The translations under genes were made by a program, and so were the position numbers. A DNA stretch of 64,000 bases from NCBI GenBank assembly GCA_001724265.1, contig MEDY01000092.1, positions 18,419-82,418 on the forward strand, in the 5' to 3' direction. Shown here one piece after another: positions 24,184 to 37,900 of this stretch. How positions within the stretch are numbered: the stretch's first letter is position 1; every line of letters starts with the position of its first letter. This stretch comes from Rhizaria sp. SCN 62-66 (Eukaryota > Rhizaria, unplaced). The notes under the pieces are model-generated. The model was not told where the DNA came from. It saw nothing but the letters and a program-made list of their open reading frames with translations, and ran no database searches.

Positions 24184-25792
24184 TTAGAGCGAGGGGCGCA
24201 TGGAGGGGGTGACGTAGGTGGCAACGGTGGTGCCGTTGACGACGTCGAGGATCATCTTGGGCTTGAGGTCGGCGTTGACGATGCCGTGCGTCTTGCCCTC
24301 GTCGAGCGGCTTCGCGGCCTCGATGCGCAGCTTGTGCAGCTCCTCAATCGCGCCGGTGGACGCATTGTTGGCGAGCCAGAGCTGGCGGTGGCCGAGCGCG
24401 AGCTTGGACACGTTGGCGGCGCGCGTGAGCAGGTAGTCGGCCTGGTTCTCGGCCGCAGGGCCCACGCGGGGGTAGAAGAAGCCCGCGGAGACGTTGAAGG
24501 CGGCCGTCGAGGTGCCGTTAACGTTCTCGGCCGTCTTGTTGACGTAGGTGACGGGCACGGGGCGGTACATCATGACCGCCTCGGGCGAGTAGTACTGGTT
24601 GATGATGTCCTGGATCTTAGGCGGGATCGGCACCATGTCGGGGTTGATCTTGGGCACGAACTCGGCCTTGGCGCCAGAGCGGGCCTCCAGGAACGAGGGG
24701 ACGTAGGGCGAGGGGCTGCCGCCGACGATGTGGGTGGGGATCGAAGCGCCGCCGTTCTGGAAGTAGAACTCCTCATACTCGGCGAGGCCCTCGCGGAGGG
24801 TCTTCATGCTGTCAGCAGACGCCAGAACCATGTCCTCGGCCGACTTGATCAGCTTGGGATTGATCGAGATCTGCTCGGCGTCGCGGCCGAGGGCGTCGCG
24901 CACCATGTCGCTCGTGTTGCCGGCCTTGCCAGCGCGGAACTTCCAGCCCTTCAAGAAGGTGACGTTCTGGGCCGCGCGCGCCTGGGCCTGCGCCTTCTCG
25001 GCAGGGAACAGCGTGATCGCAATCGTCGTGTCCTGCGCAGCCGTGTCGACGACGCCGGCGTAGGGGACGAAGCCGGGGGCGACGCCGGACTCGATGAGCG
25101 AAGCGTCCTCGGTCTCAGCCTCGGCGTCAGCGTCAGCATCGGCCTCGGAGTCAACGTCAGCCTCCTCGTCAGCGTCGGCGTCGGCGTCAGCCTCAGCGTC
25201 GGCCTCGGCGTCGGCCTCGAGCTCGAGCTCGGCATCGGCCTCGGCGTCAGCGTCAAGCTCAACGTCGGCCTCGACGTCAGCATCCATTTCCATGGCGTAC
25301 TCCGTCTCGGCCTCAGCGTCTTGCTCAACGAAGCTCACCCCGAGAGCTGCGTTATACTGAGGCTCATCTTGATAAACCTCAGAGCCGCATGCGCCCTGTA
25401 ATAAAGTAAAGTTGGGGAGAAACAAGCGGGCAGGGCGAAGGATAGGGGAAGGACAGGCAAGGGGAGAGGAAGCAGGCAGGGTATGAGTGAGAGTGGGCAG
25501 AGAGCAAGGGGAATCAGCCAGCGAACTTAGAAGGGATAGACGGAAGGGAAGGCGACGTCAGAAGCGCGCGTGGTGGTTCTGAAGGGATCAAACATGGGAT
25601 ATTATATCCTGTTGAAATGCCTAGAAGAGCATGAGCGCGGCGGGGGACTTTCTGGAGAGCGTTGAAGAAGGAGCACAGAGGGCAACAGAGGGGAGAACAG
25701 GGTCGAGAGGGGAGCAAAGAGGGGGCTTTACGTACCTGCATGGTAAGTGCTAGGGCACATGCGATCACCAGAAACAAAAGAGACACTTTCAT
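24184..25792 (-). CDS. Secreted acidic Ala-Asp/Glu repeat glycoprotein, 422 aa
   Basis: Exon 1 (25736-25792) encodes only a signal peptide, MKVSLLFLVIACALALTMQ, and exon 2 (24184-25395) the mature protein; the CAG|GTACGT donor and TTACAG acceptor keep phase 0. After a short GACGSEVYQ segment comes about 75 residues of alternating Ala and Asp/Glu (25100-25290), a likely extended, strongly acidic, cation-binding spacer. The remaining 300 residues are of normal composition with eight N-glycosylation sequons (for example NVT, NKT, NGT, NAS) and two or no cysteines, so a secreted, glycosylated coat or matrix protein is possible. I do not recognise the family. No C-terminal retention signal, GPI signal or membrane helix is visible. 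The single intron, at 340 nt, is the longest placed here. Stop is TAA. Confidence 0.8.
25100..25290 (-). repeat. Acidic Ala-Asp/Glu coding repeat
   Basis: Imperfect hexanucleotide repeat (GTCAGC/GTCGGC/CTCGGC on the plus strand) encoding alternating Ala with Asp or Glu within the secreted protein. Codon use varies along the tract, so it is under amino-acid-level rather than pure slippage control. Confidence 0.8.
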
Positions 25793-26068
25793 GTTTATCT
25801 TCTGTTTTCGCAGAGTCAAAAGGACTTCACCAAGGGCCCACATCACGTCCTTTCGGCGCCGCCCACAGCCTTTGCCCCACACACTCGCACGAAGTTAGGC
25901 CGCTCGAGTCTGACTTCTTGTGGACCGAGCCAGTCGGCCGCCAGCCTGCTGGGCCGAAAAATCGATGGGCCGGTCGGACTGGGGCATTTTGCTGCGCCGC
26001 GGTCAAGTGATATATGCGACTGAAAGAATCCGTTGTTTGGTCATTAGTTTGATTAACTGAATAGTCAA
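25793..26068. promoter_or_regulatory. Divergent promoter, secreted acidic protein / EBP2
   Basis: Only 276 bp lie between two start codons. GGACCGAGCCAGTC at 25922-25935 and a reverse-like GGGCCGGTCGGACTGG at about 25969-25984 form an imperfect inverted pair. The former resembles the 19982 element in the DNAL1 promoter. Confidence 0.4.
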
Positions 26069-27225
26069 ATGAGCCGCAAGCGTCGTGCGAGTGAAATGAA
26101 GGTCCAGGAGTCTTCCGAGGAGGAGGACGGCTTCGATGCCCTCGAGTTCGAGGCTCTCGAGGAGTACCAGGAGGAGATGGAGAAGATCAAGCGTGCTGCC
26201 ACCAGCATCAAGGGCGAGATCATTAACAACAAGGTACGACATTCCCCATTACGCATTTGACCACTACCCCCTGCTTTTAATCCACCCAGGGTCTTCTGTC
26301 GCTCATAACTCGTCAAAGCCGTCACACACACTTCACTTCCCTCTCACACCTCTCGAAACTTCACGTCTCTCTTTTGCTTTTGTCTCCCTCGGTCCCTGTC
26401 CGCCTTATGCTTTCCTGTCACGCTCTCCAGGAAGGTCTGCTGCAGAAGATTGAGGACATTGCGCTGCCGCGCGACTGGATGTGGATCGAGACGCTCGACG
26501 TGCACACCACAGAGCCTCTCCAAGTCGACGAGAACGACGACCTTAAGCGCGAGGCCGCCTTCTACGAGTCGTCCCTCGACGCCGTCAAGCTCGCGCTCAT
26601 CCAGCTCAAGCAGTCGGGCGTGCCGTTCGAGCGCCCCGCAGACTACTACGCCGAGTCCGTCAAGCCCGACACGCACATGTCCAAGATCAAGCAGATCCTG
26701 ATCAACGACAAGAAGCGCATGGAGGAGGTCGAGGAACGCCGTCGCAAGCGCGACATCCGCAAGTTCGCCAAGGCCGTCCGTACCGAGAAGGTCAACGAGC
26801 GTCTCGACCGTAAGCGCGCCGCGCTCGAGGAGATCGACCGCGTCAAGAACCGCAACAAGCACAACGACGTGTCGAGTGCCGAGTTCAAGGCGTCTCTCCG
26901 CGGCGGCGGCGCCAACGGCAACGCCAGCAAGGGCAAGCGCTTCGAGGACTCGCTCCCCGGCGGCGTCGAGGCCGCCGAGCGCAAGGGCAAGGTCGGCTAC
27001 CGCGGCAAGCGCGACGACGGCGCCGCTGCGGGCGGCAAGTCGCACAAGCGCGCTGCCAAGGACGAGAAGTATGGCGCTAAGAAGACCAACCGCCGCAACA
27101 CGCCCGAGAGCTTTAACGACACTTCGAGCTACAGTCGCAAGCACAATGAGAGTGCCATCGGCCAGTTCGGTCCCAAGGGCTCCCACGGCAAGCGCGGCGG
27201 CGCCGGTGGCAACAAGCGCAAGTAA
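26069..27225 (+). CDS. EBP2: rRNA-processing protein EBP2, 319 aa
   Basis: Exons 26069-26233 and 26431-27225, joined phase 0 at AAG|GTACGA. EBP2 is a nucleolar factor needed for 27S pre-rRNA processing and 60S subunit assembly. Family segments are clear: GLLQKIEDIALPRDWMWIETLDV, DLKREAAFYESSLDAVK, GVPFERPADYYAESVK, HMSKIKQILI, and a long charged coiled coil (RMEEVEERRRKRDIRKF). The basic, Gly-rich tail includes DEKYGAKK, SFNDTSSYSRK and a final GNKRK, typical nucleolar-targeting composition. An acidic N-terminal segment (SSEEEDGFDALEFEALEEY) is also normal for the family. Length is near human EBP2 (306). Stop is TAA. Confidence 0.93.
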
Positions 27226-27779
27226 GCGCCTGAGGAGTTGCTTTTCCTGAAGCGTGCTTTTCCTGAAGCACGGTGTTTTAGTTTTAGTTTAGTTTGATAA
27301 GTACATGGTTTCATCATGTACACATATGTAGTCGGAAAAGTAAATGACGTTCTTCACCACAAGAGCGCAAACACAAAAATGACCCCCAAATTTATCTTCA
27401 TTTGCCTGCATCGTCTAAGCATTACGACGGGCTCGATACAAAGTCTCTGCATTTTTTGAAACTTTACTCCTTTGCAATGTTGAAACAAAATGTTATCATT
27501 TTCATTTGATTCTATGAATCGGTCTTTTTTTTTAATTATTCTGACAAGTATCGATCGTCTGAAATGTCAACGGTTGCCCAGGGGCACTCACAGAATGAAA
27601 AGATAGAAATGAATGGATTCGAATGAAATGATATTTATTCAGTGAAAAAACATGAAATTATATTATTTAAATATTCAAGGACCACGCGCACAGAATTTCG
27701 TAGACTCATTAACCAATATCTTATCATATGTAACTTTCTTAATAAACCGACAAAGGCGAAAACGCATTCACTCGCTTAC
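27226..27779. other. Convergent intergenic region
   Basis: AT-rich spacer between the stops of EBP2 (+) and the ABC transporter (-). A short direct repeat TTTTCCTGAAGC occurs twice at 27241-27268, just after the EBP2 stop. Nothing else seen. Confidence 0.6.
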
Positions 27780-30700
27780 TTACGCCTCAGCGCTCTTGCC
27801 GTTGCCTTTGTCACCGCCCACAGCCTTATCCTTCTTCTCACTCGCGCCAGCGCCGGGAGCGTTGCCTTGGCTCTGGTTGCGACTGTGCGTGCGGTTGTGC
27901 GCACTCGACTGCCGGCTCATTCTCAAGCCCTTAAGCCTGCTCTTGCTCTTGCTCTTGTTGTTGCTGGCGTCATCAACCGCCGAGTGCGACTGCCTCAGCG
28001 CCGCAAACGCGCCCCCGGCAACCTTCTCTAGCTCGCGCGGCTTGCCGACCTCGATGATGCGGCCCTTGTCCATAACGACGACGATGTCGTAGTCCATCAC
28101 CGTCTCAAGCCGGTGCGCGATCGTGATCACCGTCACGCCGCCGAACTCGCGCCGCAGCATCGTCTGCACCAGCGCGTCCGTCGCCAGGTCCACCGCCGCG
28201 GTCGCCTCGTCGACCAGGAGAACCTTAGCGCGGCGCAGCAGCGCGCGCGCAATACAGAGCAGCTGGCGCTGGCCCTGCGAGAAGACGTCGCCGGCGCCGG
28301 AGCCCAGGCGGAAGTCGAGGCCGCCAGGGAGCTCGGCGACCGTGTCAAGCAGGCCCACAGCGTCGAGCGCGAGCCACAGGCGGCACTCGCGGCCCGATTT
28401 GAGGTCGGCGGGGGTGAAGCCCATCTCCTTCGGGGACGGCCACGACCACGAGTCGTCGCTCCTGCCACCGCCGCTGCTCGATGACGATGAGCTCGAGCTG
28501 GCGCTGCTGCTACCGGTGTCACCGCAGAGGAGCGCGTCGTTGTAGTCGTCCGCCAGGCCCGCGTAGACTCTGTAGCGCAATTCCTCGTCGTCGTCGCAGA
28601 GCTGCTCACTGCCCACCGTGACCGCCGTGTGCTGCTGCTGTGCGCGCGTCCCGTCAAGCGACATCGCGGCGTGCGCCTGCGCCTGCGCGTGCGCGAGCGC
28701 GACTGCGGGGCGAAGGCGGCCGCGCGCGTCGCGCCGGGGCTTGCGCGCGGCCTGCACCGCCGTCTCGGCCGCGGGGTCAAGGTTGAAGCGCACGGAGCCC
28801 GTGAACAGGACGGGCTCCTGCGGGATCGTGGCCATGCCGCGGCGCAGCGTCGACAGCGGCACGCGCGCGATGTCGATGCCGTCGAGCAGGACGGAGCCGC
28901 GCCAATCGACGTCGTGCACGGCGGCGCGGGCGCTGTCAGCCTCGCCGCTGGCACCTGCAGGCGCAGAGTCAGCAGTCGAGTTGCTGTTGGAGTCAGCGCT
29001 GTCGGCGTTGGCGTAGGCGTTGCTGTTGTTGTAAGCCATCGCGAGCGCAATGATGGGATCAGTGCAGTCAGCGACGCCGGCAGCGAGTCCGGCCTCGACA
29101 AGCGCCGCGTCAGACAGCAGACCAACAGTGTCAGCACTGCTTGAGTTCGCGTGCGAGTTCGAGCGATAGCGGCTGTTTGTCCCGTTCACGCCGTGCTTGG
29201 CGTTCCACGCGGCCGCGTTGGCGCTGGCCTGCGAGTCGGTCTCGCCGAGCAGCGCGCCCAGCACCGCAGCGGCCTCCGCGCGCACGCGCTCGTGCTCCGT
29301 GGTGCGGAACAGCAACTGCAGCAGCGAGCTCTTGCCGGCGCCCGTGCGGCCGACGACGGCGACCTTGGTGCCTGCCGCGATGGGCAGTGAGACGTCGCGC
29401 AGCACTAGCGGCGTGTCGGGGCGGTAGCGCATCGATACGTGGCGCAGCTCGAGCGCGCCAGTGCGAGGCCAGCGCGGCGGCGGCGGCGGCGGGAGGAGCG
29501 CGGCCGGCAGCCGGGTCAGCCGCGCCGCGGGCGTGGGCCGCTGCTTGGCCTGCTCGATGAAGACGGGGTCGCGAACCTGCGCCGGCGACGCCGCGGCCTC
29601 GGGGGAGAGCGCGATGAACTCGTCGACGCGCTGCGCGCTGTTAAGCTGTGACTCGACGTCGATGCTGAGGCGGACGAGCCAGTTGAGGCGCTGCGTGACG
29701 GCCATGGCGTAGCCGACGAGGAGGCCGATGAGGCCCGCGTTGAGCGCGGGGTGCGCACCGAGCGCGCTCGCGCCGAGACGGGACCAGGCCGACCACCACC
29801 AGTCAGAGTCACGCTTCGCGCTGCTGCTGTCACCGCTCTCGTTGCCGTTAACGCTGCTCATGTTCGTACTGGACGCAGTCGCGGAGGGCGCGATCGTCGA
29901 GAGCAGCGCGGTGATGTCGCGAGCATCAACACCAGGGAGCAACGCCGCAATACTATCAGCATCCACACTTCCACTCGCACTCAGAGAGTTCACGTTCGGG
30001 TTGTGCAGTGAGCGGAGTGCAACGGTGACGACCTCTGCAGCGACTGCAAGCTCGCTCATTTCGCTGTCGCCACTGGTACTCACCCTGGAGGCAGATGCAC
30101 TCATACTGATGTACTTAGCCTCGGTATAAGTGTCCGCGAGCGGGGACCACTGCGGCAGACCGAGCGCGCGCGCCAAGACGTCGCCCGCAGCCTCGAGGGC
30201 AGTTTTGCTGGCGCGGCGCGCGCTGGCGGTCGTGGCGCGGGCTGCGATCGTAGTCGCAATTGCGGCAGCAGCCTCGAGTTCAGCATTACTCACAGTCGAG
30301 CCGGTGCCGAAGTCGACGTCAGAAGTCGTACTGTTGTTGTTGACGCTGCTGCGAGACGCGAGAATCGCAGTTGCGACAACGCCGATGGCAGCGGCAGCAG
30401 CCTCAATTGCAGTTAAAGCCGCAGTGCGCACCACAGAAAGGTCACTCGCGCTCGCGCTCACAACGCCACTAAACGCAGCCACAGTGCTGTTCGTGGCTAC
30501 ACTCGCGACGACACCGGTAGCAGCGTTAACCGTCGCCGTCGCCGCCACCGCTGTCGCGCTTGACTTGGCGAATGTTGCGGCAGGCGCGAGCGCAAAGCCG
30601 AGCGTGGTGACGTACGTAACGGACGACGACATCATCGCGATGGCGCCAGCCAGGAACAGGATGAGCGCGCCGAGGATGTCCAGCCGCACCGCCAGCCAGC

Positions 30701-33700
30701 GGTTCGAGCACTGGTTGGCGTAGCGCGCGCGGCAACTGTGGTCGACGAGCGTCTGGTTGCGCGACATGAACTCGAGCCGCTTGCGGTACGCGCGGATCGA
30801 CGTCAGCCCCTCGAGCGTGGACTCGAACTGGGTGAAGATGGGCGAGTTGGACAGCGCCTCCAGGCGGCGTGTCTCGCGGGCCGTGGAGCGGTAGTAGCGC
30901 GAGATCATGTAGAAAATAGCACCGATGGGCACAAGCGCGGCGGCGAACCAGACCGCGCCGAAGGTGATGACGATGAGAAACGACACGCCGTGCACGTACG
31001 AGGTGATGCAGTTGAAGAAGGCCGTCGGCAGGCCCTGGTCGAGCGCGGACACGTCCTTGGAGAAGCGGTTCACGATGCGGCCCGTCGGGGTCGTGTCGAA
31101 GAACGTCACGGGCGCCTGAATTACTGCAATGAGCAGCTTGTCGTGCAGCAAACGGGCAGCGCGGATGCCGAGCCAGGCCGCGAGCAGGTTCGCGATGAGC
31201 GACACGACGACCGCGCCGGCTGCAAACAGCGCGTATACCTTGATGTAGAAAAGCCCTTCGCGGTGGTACGAGTCCGAGGACCAGGCCGAGAGCCACACGT
31301 CAGTGAAGCGCTGCAGCGCGGCCTGCGCGACGATGGCGACGACGGCGAGGAACGGCAGGAAAATGCCCATGGAGCGGAGGTAATTGAAGTAGACGGCCCA
31401 TTCAACCGAGCCCGAGTGGCGCTGCTCGGCCGCCACCAGCGTCACCACGGGCTTCGCCGCAGTCTTGTCGCCGTCCTTTGCGCCGCTCTCACTCTCGCTG
31501 GGGCTCGCACAGGCAGTTGTGCTGGCAGCTGCAGTTCGGGAGATGGCGGAGGCGCCGCGGTTCATCGACTTGGCCTTGGCCAGAGAGCTGGATGACTTGG
31601 CGACAGCCACGGGCGGTGCCGCGGCGCTCGCAGCGGCGCTGCTCTGCGCGTTGGCACTTGTTGTGTTCGTATTGACCTCTTCTTGCTCTTCGGTCACGTT
31701 CTTTGCCTGAGACTTGCTCGCAGCAGCAGCGTCGGCGCTTGCGTCGACAGCAGCATCAGTGCCACTAGAGAGCTCACTCCAGGCGCTGTTGCTCCTCGCA
31801 ACCTCGGTCGAGTTGGCGACGCTGTCCGCCAAGTTCGGCGTGATGTCATTCGCCACATTGTCATGCGACGCGGACGTCGACAGCGACAGCGACGTGCTCC
31901 CGTCGTCCTCGTCGTCGTTCTGGATCGCCAAGGCGGCCTGGTACTGCGCGCGGTACCCCGCCGCGGTCACGGCCGGAAACAGCGCCGCGAACGCGCCCTG
32001 TAGCGGGCACATCGCGGCCGCGGCGCCCTCAGGGGCCGCCACGGACGCGAAGGCCGCGAGCGGGATCAGCGGGCAGCCGTGCGCGGCCTGCGCGACGCGG
32101 GCGCCCGAGCCGGCGGGCGGCGCGGGGGCCTTGGCGCCCGCAGTCACAAGCGCCGTGCTGCTGCCGCTTGCGTTGTTGCCATCATTGTTCACACCAGCAG
32201 CAGCGTCAGCGGCGTCGGCAGCGTCGGCAGCAGCGTTCGCGTTGCCAGAGCTGTCGATCGCCATGAGTTCGTCGAAAGAACCATCTTCCTGAATGCGGAT
32301 CGCAAGAGCGCGGCGCTTCAGTGACCAACCAATGGTCTCGACACTGGTCGCAGCAACCTTGCTCACGACCACGGCCGCCCCACTCGCAGCGGCGTGGGTA
32401 GAGCTGCCAGACGCGCTTGCACTTTCGTTCCCGTTGGCAGGCGTCGCCGCTGCCGAAGACTTAGCCTGAGCGGCGTGACCACTGGCACTAACACTGGCGC
32501 TGCCGGCGACGGCTGCGGCGGCGGCAGCCTCCTGCGCCGTGCCCTGCGACGTCGACTGCATCACGATGACGCGGTCGGCATGTTGGGCGAGCCGCACGTG
32601 GTGGGTCGCCAGTACGCGCGTCTTATCCTTGAGCAGCCCGTTGGGACCCAGTACGCGGTTGAAGACATGTCGCGCGACGTGCTGGTCCAGCGCGCTGAGG
32701 GGCGCGTCGAACAGGAAGATGTCGCAGACGTGGCGCGCATACACAGCGCGCGCGATGCCGAGGCGCTGGCGTTGTCCGCCGGAGAGGTTCGACCCGCGCT
32801 CGCCGACCTCTGTCATGTCGCCGTTGGGCAGGATGGCCAGATCGGTCGTCAGCGCGCACGCCTCGACAGTCTCGGCGAAGAGCTTGGGGATGAAGGGCGC
32901 GCCCAGGGTGATGTTCTCGCGGACCGTGGCGTTGAACAGCCAGGGGACTTGCGGCACGAAGGCGATGCGCGAGAGTGGGTTCGCGAACGACGCGGCCGCG
33001 CGCGGAGTCGGCAGCGGGAGGCGCGACAACGCGGCCAGCACAGTCGCGGCGGGGGAGCGCAGCGACGCGTGCGGGGACTCGGGCGCCGCCGCGGTCTGGC
33101 CGGGGATAAGGGACAGCAGCGAGGGTGAGTGGTCGATCTCGCCGAGCAGGCACTGAAGCAGGAACGACTTGCCGGAGCCGACGGGGCCGACGATGACCGT
33201 GAAGGAGCCCGGCGCGAGGTACAAGTGCGGGATGTGCAGAGTCGGCAGCGGCAGCGTCGTCGTCACCGTTGCGCTCGCAGCCGCGGCGGCGGGCTTGGAG
33301 ATGCTCGCGCGCGGCGTGCTGGAGCTACGACTGGGAGTCCCGGTCCCTGTGAAGGCACCCGTGAAGGTACCCGTGGCCATGTGTGCACTGGTGCTCGGTG
33401 CGATGGCGACTATGGCGGTGAGGTCCACCGCGCTGACGCGGAGCGGGTCGGCGCGCTCGGCCCAGAAGTCCCTCTGATGCACCCAGAGCGCGCCGCGGGG
33501 CAGCGCAGCCGTGCGGGAGAAGCGCGTGCTGAGGCGCGTCAGCACGCGCGCCGGCTCCGGCAGCGGGGTGGCGGGGCGCGGGGTCGGCGCGCCGGCGATC
33601 TTGCCCAGGCCGCTGCTGTTAGTGGTGCTGCTCGTGTTGACGACGGCGCTCGACGAGAGCGAGCTGCTGTTGGGGCTCGCGTACGTGCTGCTCTCGTTGT

Positions 33701-34921
33701 TATGGCGCGCGTCCGCGGCGACGACGAGCTCCTCGACGTACCCGGGCGGGGCCTGGTCTGGGTGCGCGAGCAGCTCGCCGATGCGGCGAATCGAGATGCC
33801 GCCCTCGATGATGTACTGGATGGCGAACGGCAGCGACAGCAACGGCTGCTGCAGCATGTTGAACAGATTCAGCGCGGTGAACGCCGACGCGGGGGTCAGC
33901 GTCCCGCCCGCGGCGAGCACGTAGACGAGGAAGGTAGCGGTGGCGACGACCGTGGGCAGCGCCTGCAGCACCATGGCCTGCACGCCGCCGAGCGCCTGGC
34001 GAGACAGCGCGAACGCGGTTTCGGGCGCGCGGACGGCGCGGATAACCGAGAGCAGGTACTGTTCCCAGCCCTGCATCTTGACCGTGCGGATGCCGACTAG
34101 CAGCTCCATGGTGAGGTTGACGCGCTCGTCAGCCTTGGCCACGGCGCGGCCGGAGTAGCGGCCCTGGATGACGTTGAGGCGCAGCTGCAGCGGGATCGTG
34201 ACGATGAGCGCGACAACGCCGGCGACGGTGGCCCAGCCCAGAAGCTGCACGAGCATGATGATCGTGATGATGCACTGAGGCGGAACGAAGAACACGTAGT
34301 ACCCCATCCAGTAGACGGACTCGACGCGCTGCGAGTCGGTGGACATGATGTTGGCGATCTTGCCGCTGGTGATTGAATCGCGCGAGTGCAGCGACATCGT
34401 CAGCGTCTTGCGGTACACGAGTCCGATGACCAGCGAGCGCACGCGCATGGCTTCGCGGATGAGCAGGTGGTACGAGTGCTGCAGCGCGAGCGACTGCAGC
34501 AGCGACGACACGACGAGAACGATCATGAGCAGATAGCCGTAGAAGCCATGCTCGCCGCCCCAGAAGGGCGCCGAGTCCATGTCATCCGCGAAGACAATCA
34601 GCGCGTTGAGACACAGCGGGCCGACGAAGCCGAGCAGGTCGCCGATGAGCTTGAGCGCGCAGGCGAGCAGCGAGCGGCGGCCCGTCGCGCTGATGAGCCC
34701 GTGGAGCACCGTGCTGGAGAAGTAGCGCGCCGCGAGGATCTGCTCGGCCGTGAACATGCGCAACGAACCGAGGTTGTCAGCGCCGCTCTTGCTGCAAGCC
34801 GCACTCGCACCCACGCCCCCGTCGCCGCTGCTGCTGCCCGAGGGGCCCGCGCCCGACTCAGGCTGGCGGCCGCTGACACCGGAGTTGCTTCGGGATACGG
34901 CGTCCGAGTCGGCTCCACTGC

Positions 34922-34958
<37 letters not shown>

Positions 34959-37900
34959 TCGGTCGCGCGCCGAGCTCGCCACCGCAGCGGTCCTGGCGCG
35001 CGCCGCCGCGGCCGCCGCGCTGCCGTCGTCGTCGCAGTCGCGCTCAGTCGGGTCCTGCTCGTTCTTGAGCTGCGACTCGCTCACGCCGATCGACGAGCTG
35101 AACCGGATCAGAGCGCTGCGGAGGGACTCCTCCTCGGGCGTGTCGTTCTTTGAGATCGCACCGGCGGCGCCGGCGCCCACGGCAGCGCCGCCGCGCATGC
35201 CCGCGCCCGGGAGCGCGGCGGCACCGGCGACATAGTCACCCTGGGGGTTTCGAGTACCCGCAGTCTCGGAGGGAAGCAAATGCGCGACATCGGCCATCGC
35301 ACTCGCGTCAAACCCGTAGCCGTCATGACTGTGGCCGCTATTACTGCAGCTGCTGACAAAGGCAGCACACGCGGCGGGCGTGCGCACCGCGGCGCCCGTG
35401 TCGTCGACGGAGACGCCGCTGGGCAGCACCGGCAGCGCCGCCGCGCCCCCGGCCTCAGCGAAGGCGCCGGCAAGGCGCGCGCGCGCCGCGGCCGTGGCGG
35501 CGGTCGCTGCGGTGGCGTCGCATCCGGCCGCGGCGTCGAATGCGCGCTCACGCATGCGCATCACGGCACCGTGGTCAAACGCGTTCATCGTGCGGCGCAG
35601 CGAGAGGTATGGCGCGAGGTAGTCGAGGTCGGAGGCGTTGATGACGGCGCGGTAGCCGTGTGCGATGAGCGGGTGCATGAACGAGAAGAACAGATACGAG
35701 AAGCTCGACGACATGACTTCCCACGACGACGGGGCGACAGCGCCGGCCGCGGTCGGCGGCAGCGAGGCGGTGGCCGCGGCGGCGACAGTGACAGTGGCGG
35801 GGCGTTCGGGGACGCGCCAGATCGCGCCCGCGGTGAGGCGGCGCTTGATGGCGCTGAACACACCACCCTTGTTCTTGTCGTTCTCGGCGTCGGCGTTGTT
35901 CACGTTCACGTTGCTACGGGGCTCGTAGTAGGCGAACTCGGCGCTGTCGCCGCCGTCGCGCGGGCCGTGTGTGATCGACGCGCGCGACGCCGAGCTGATC
36001 ACACCCACAGAAGAGCCGCCCGCGCCCCTGGCACCGGCGCCCTGGGCGGAGTTGGTGCTAGGGTTGGCGGCCAGATACGCAGTGCCAGGCCCGAGCAACA
36101 GAGTGCCGCGGCCGCTGGCGCCCGCGCCGGGCCCCACGCCCACGCCCGCGCCCGCGCCTGCGCCAGCAATGCGGGCGCCAGTGGAGCTGCGGTTACGGGC
36201 ACTTGCACTTGCAGTCGCAGGTGCAGCGGCCTTCTTGCCGATGATTCTGGCGAGGGAAAGCCGGTCGTTGCCGTCGCTCGTCGCGATCTCAACAAGCTCG
36301 CTGACGTTGTCCTTCTTTGCCTTCTTCTGACCCGCCGCAGTGTTTTGCGACTTCGCGTTCTCTTTATCGTCGCACATGCGGCCTGGCTTCAGCGCGGGGT
36401 CGGTGCTATCCAGGAGCGCCACGCCGGAGAAATCCTTGGCGGCACTCCCGCCACCGCCGCCGGAGCACGCAGTGGGCAGAGCGGGCAGCCGGTCGACGTG
36501 GAAGAGCCCCTTGGCCACGGCGCCCTGGTAGGCCGCGTTGAGCGCTGGGTCGACCGGCTTGCCCGCGAGCGTGTAGCCGACCGGGCCTGGGGTCACCTCG
36601 GTTTCGGTCACCGCCACCGCATTCACATTCGCGCTGGAGGGCACCGAGGTCGCGGTCGCGACCACGGAGGCGGCTGCGGCGGCTGCGGCGGCCGCGGCGG
36701 CCGCGGTGACCGACGCGGTGGTGGGGCTCGCGGTGGCGATGCCGGCCGTGACGGTGCTGACCGAAGGACCGAGCGTGGTGTCATCCGCGTCGACCAGCGT
36801 CAGCATCGCGACGTTCGCGCTCGTGGGGCTCAAACACGCGCCTGGGGCTCCGGAAGCAGCCGCGGCGGCGGCTGCGTGAGCTGCAGCGGCTGCGGCGGCG
36901 GCCGCCGCGAGGGTGGACCACACGGCGGCCTCGCGGCGCGTGTCCACTGTCGCGATCGCGGCGGCGGCGGCGGCGGTGGGCTGGCGGGTCGCGACTTGGG
37001 GGCGGGACTTGGGGATCGAGGCGAAGATGGACGCGATGGTCGCGCGCGCGACGATAGCGGCGTTCGCGTCGATGACAGAGTGCGCGATGCCACTGTTTGC
37101 GCCAGAGAGAGGAGGGCTATGGTCGGAAAGCGTCGCGTAGCCAGTGCCCGCGGCCGCAGCGGCAGGGTGGCTGTAGCCGCCGTGATGCCCGGACTCGTCA
37201 AACACAGAGAGTTCAGAAGCGCCGACGGGCGGCGCCGCGGCCGCGAGTGTTTGATCCATGATGAATCCCTCGCGGTGTGTTGCGGAGGCCGGCGTCGCGG
37301 AGTACACGTCGCTGGCGCTCTCGTCGTTGTGCGCAAGGATCTCATCCCGGTCGTCAAGGCTCCCGTCGTCGTCGCTATTGTCGCTGTTGTCCCGACTGTT
37401 CAGATCGTCATCGTCGAGATTGAAGTTGTTGCCGAGGCCGTGACCATGACCGTGAGTGGCCGACCGCAGCGAAGACCGTGGGCGCGTCATCTTACCCGCG
37501 CCCAGAGCCGAGGCCGCCACCACAGCGTCCGCCTTGGCAAAACAGTCTGAGCTGGTCGACGCGTACAGGTCGCGCGCGGTGGCCACCGGATCGGGTGCGT
37601 CGTCGGCAAGGAAGTAGCTGAACCCACCGTCGTACCAATCGTACAGGATGCGCTTCTTGACCTCAGCCCAGGACCACGGCGACTGCCGCGCGATGGGCGC
37701 GCGCGTCTTGAGCGCCCGCTCGGCGCGCTCAGCGGCGCGGCGCGCGGCGAGTTTGCCGTCTCTCATGCCGGTCAAGTGCATGATTGCGCAGAGGGCGGCC
37801 GCGCTCTCCTCGACGCCGGCGCCCGCGCCCTCGGCGTCGGCTGCGGCGGCATCCGCAGCGCCCGTGCGCCGCGCAGCCGCATCGGCCACGGCCACGGCGG

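Noticed and set aside
35280-37550. 756-codon plus-strand open frame
   Set aside because: It is antisense to the ABC transporter; GC-rich Ala/Ser/Gly codons leave the opposite strand open. The product is Arg/Gly-rich and meaningless.
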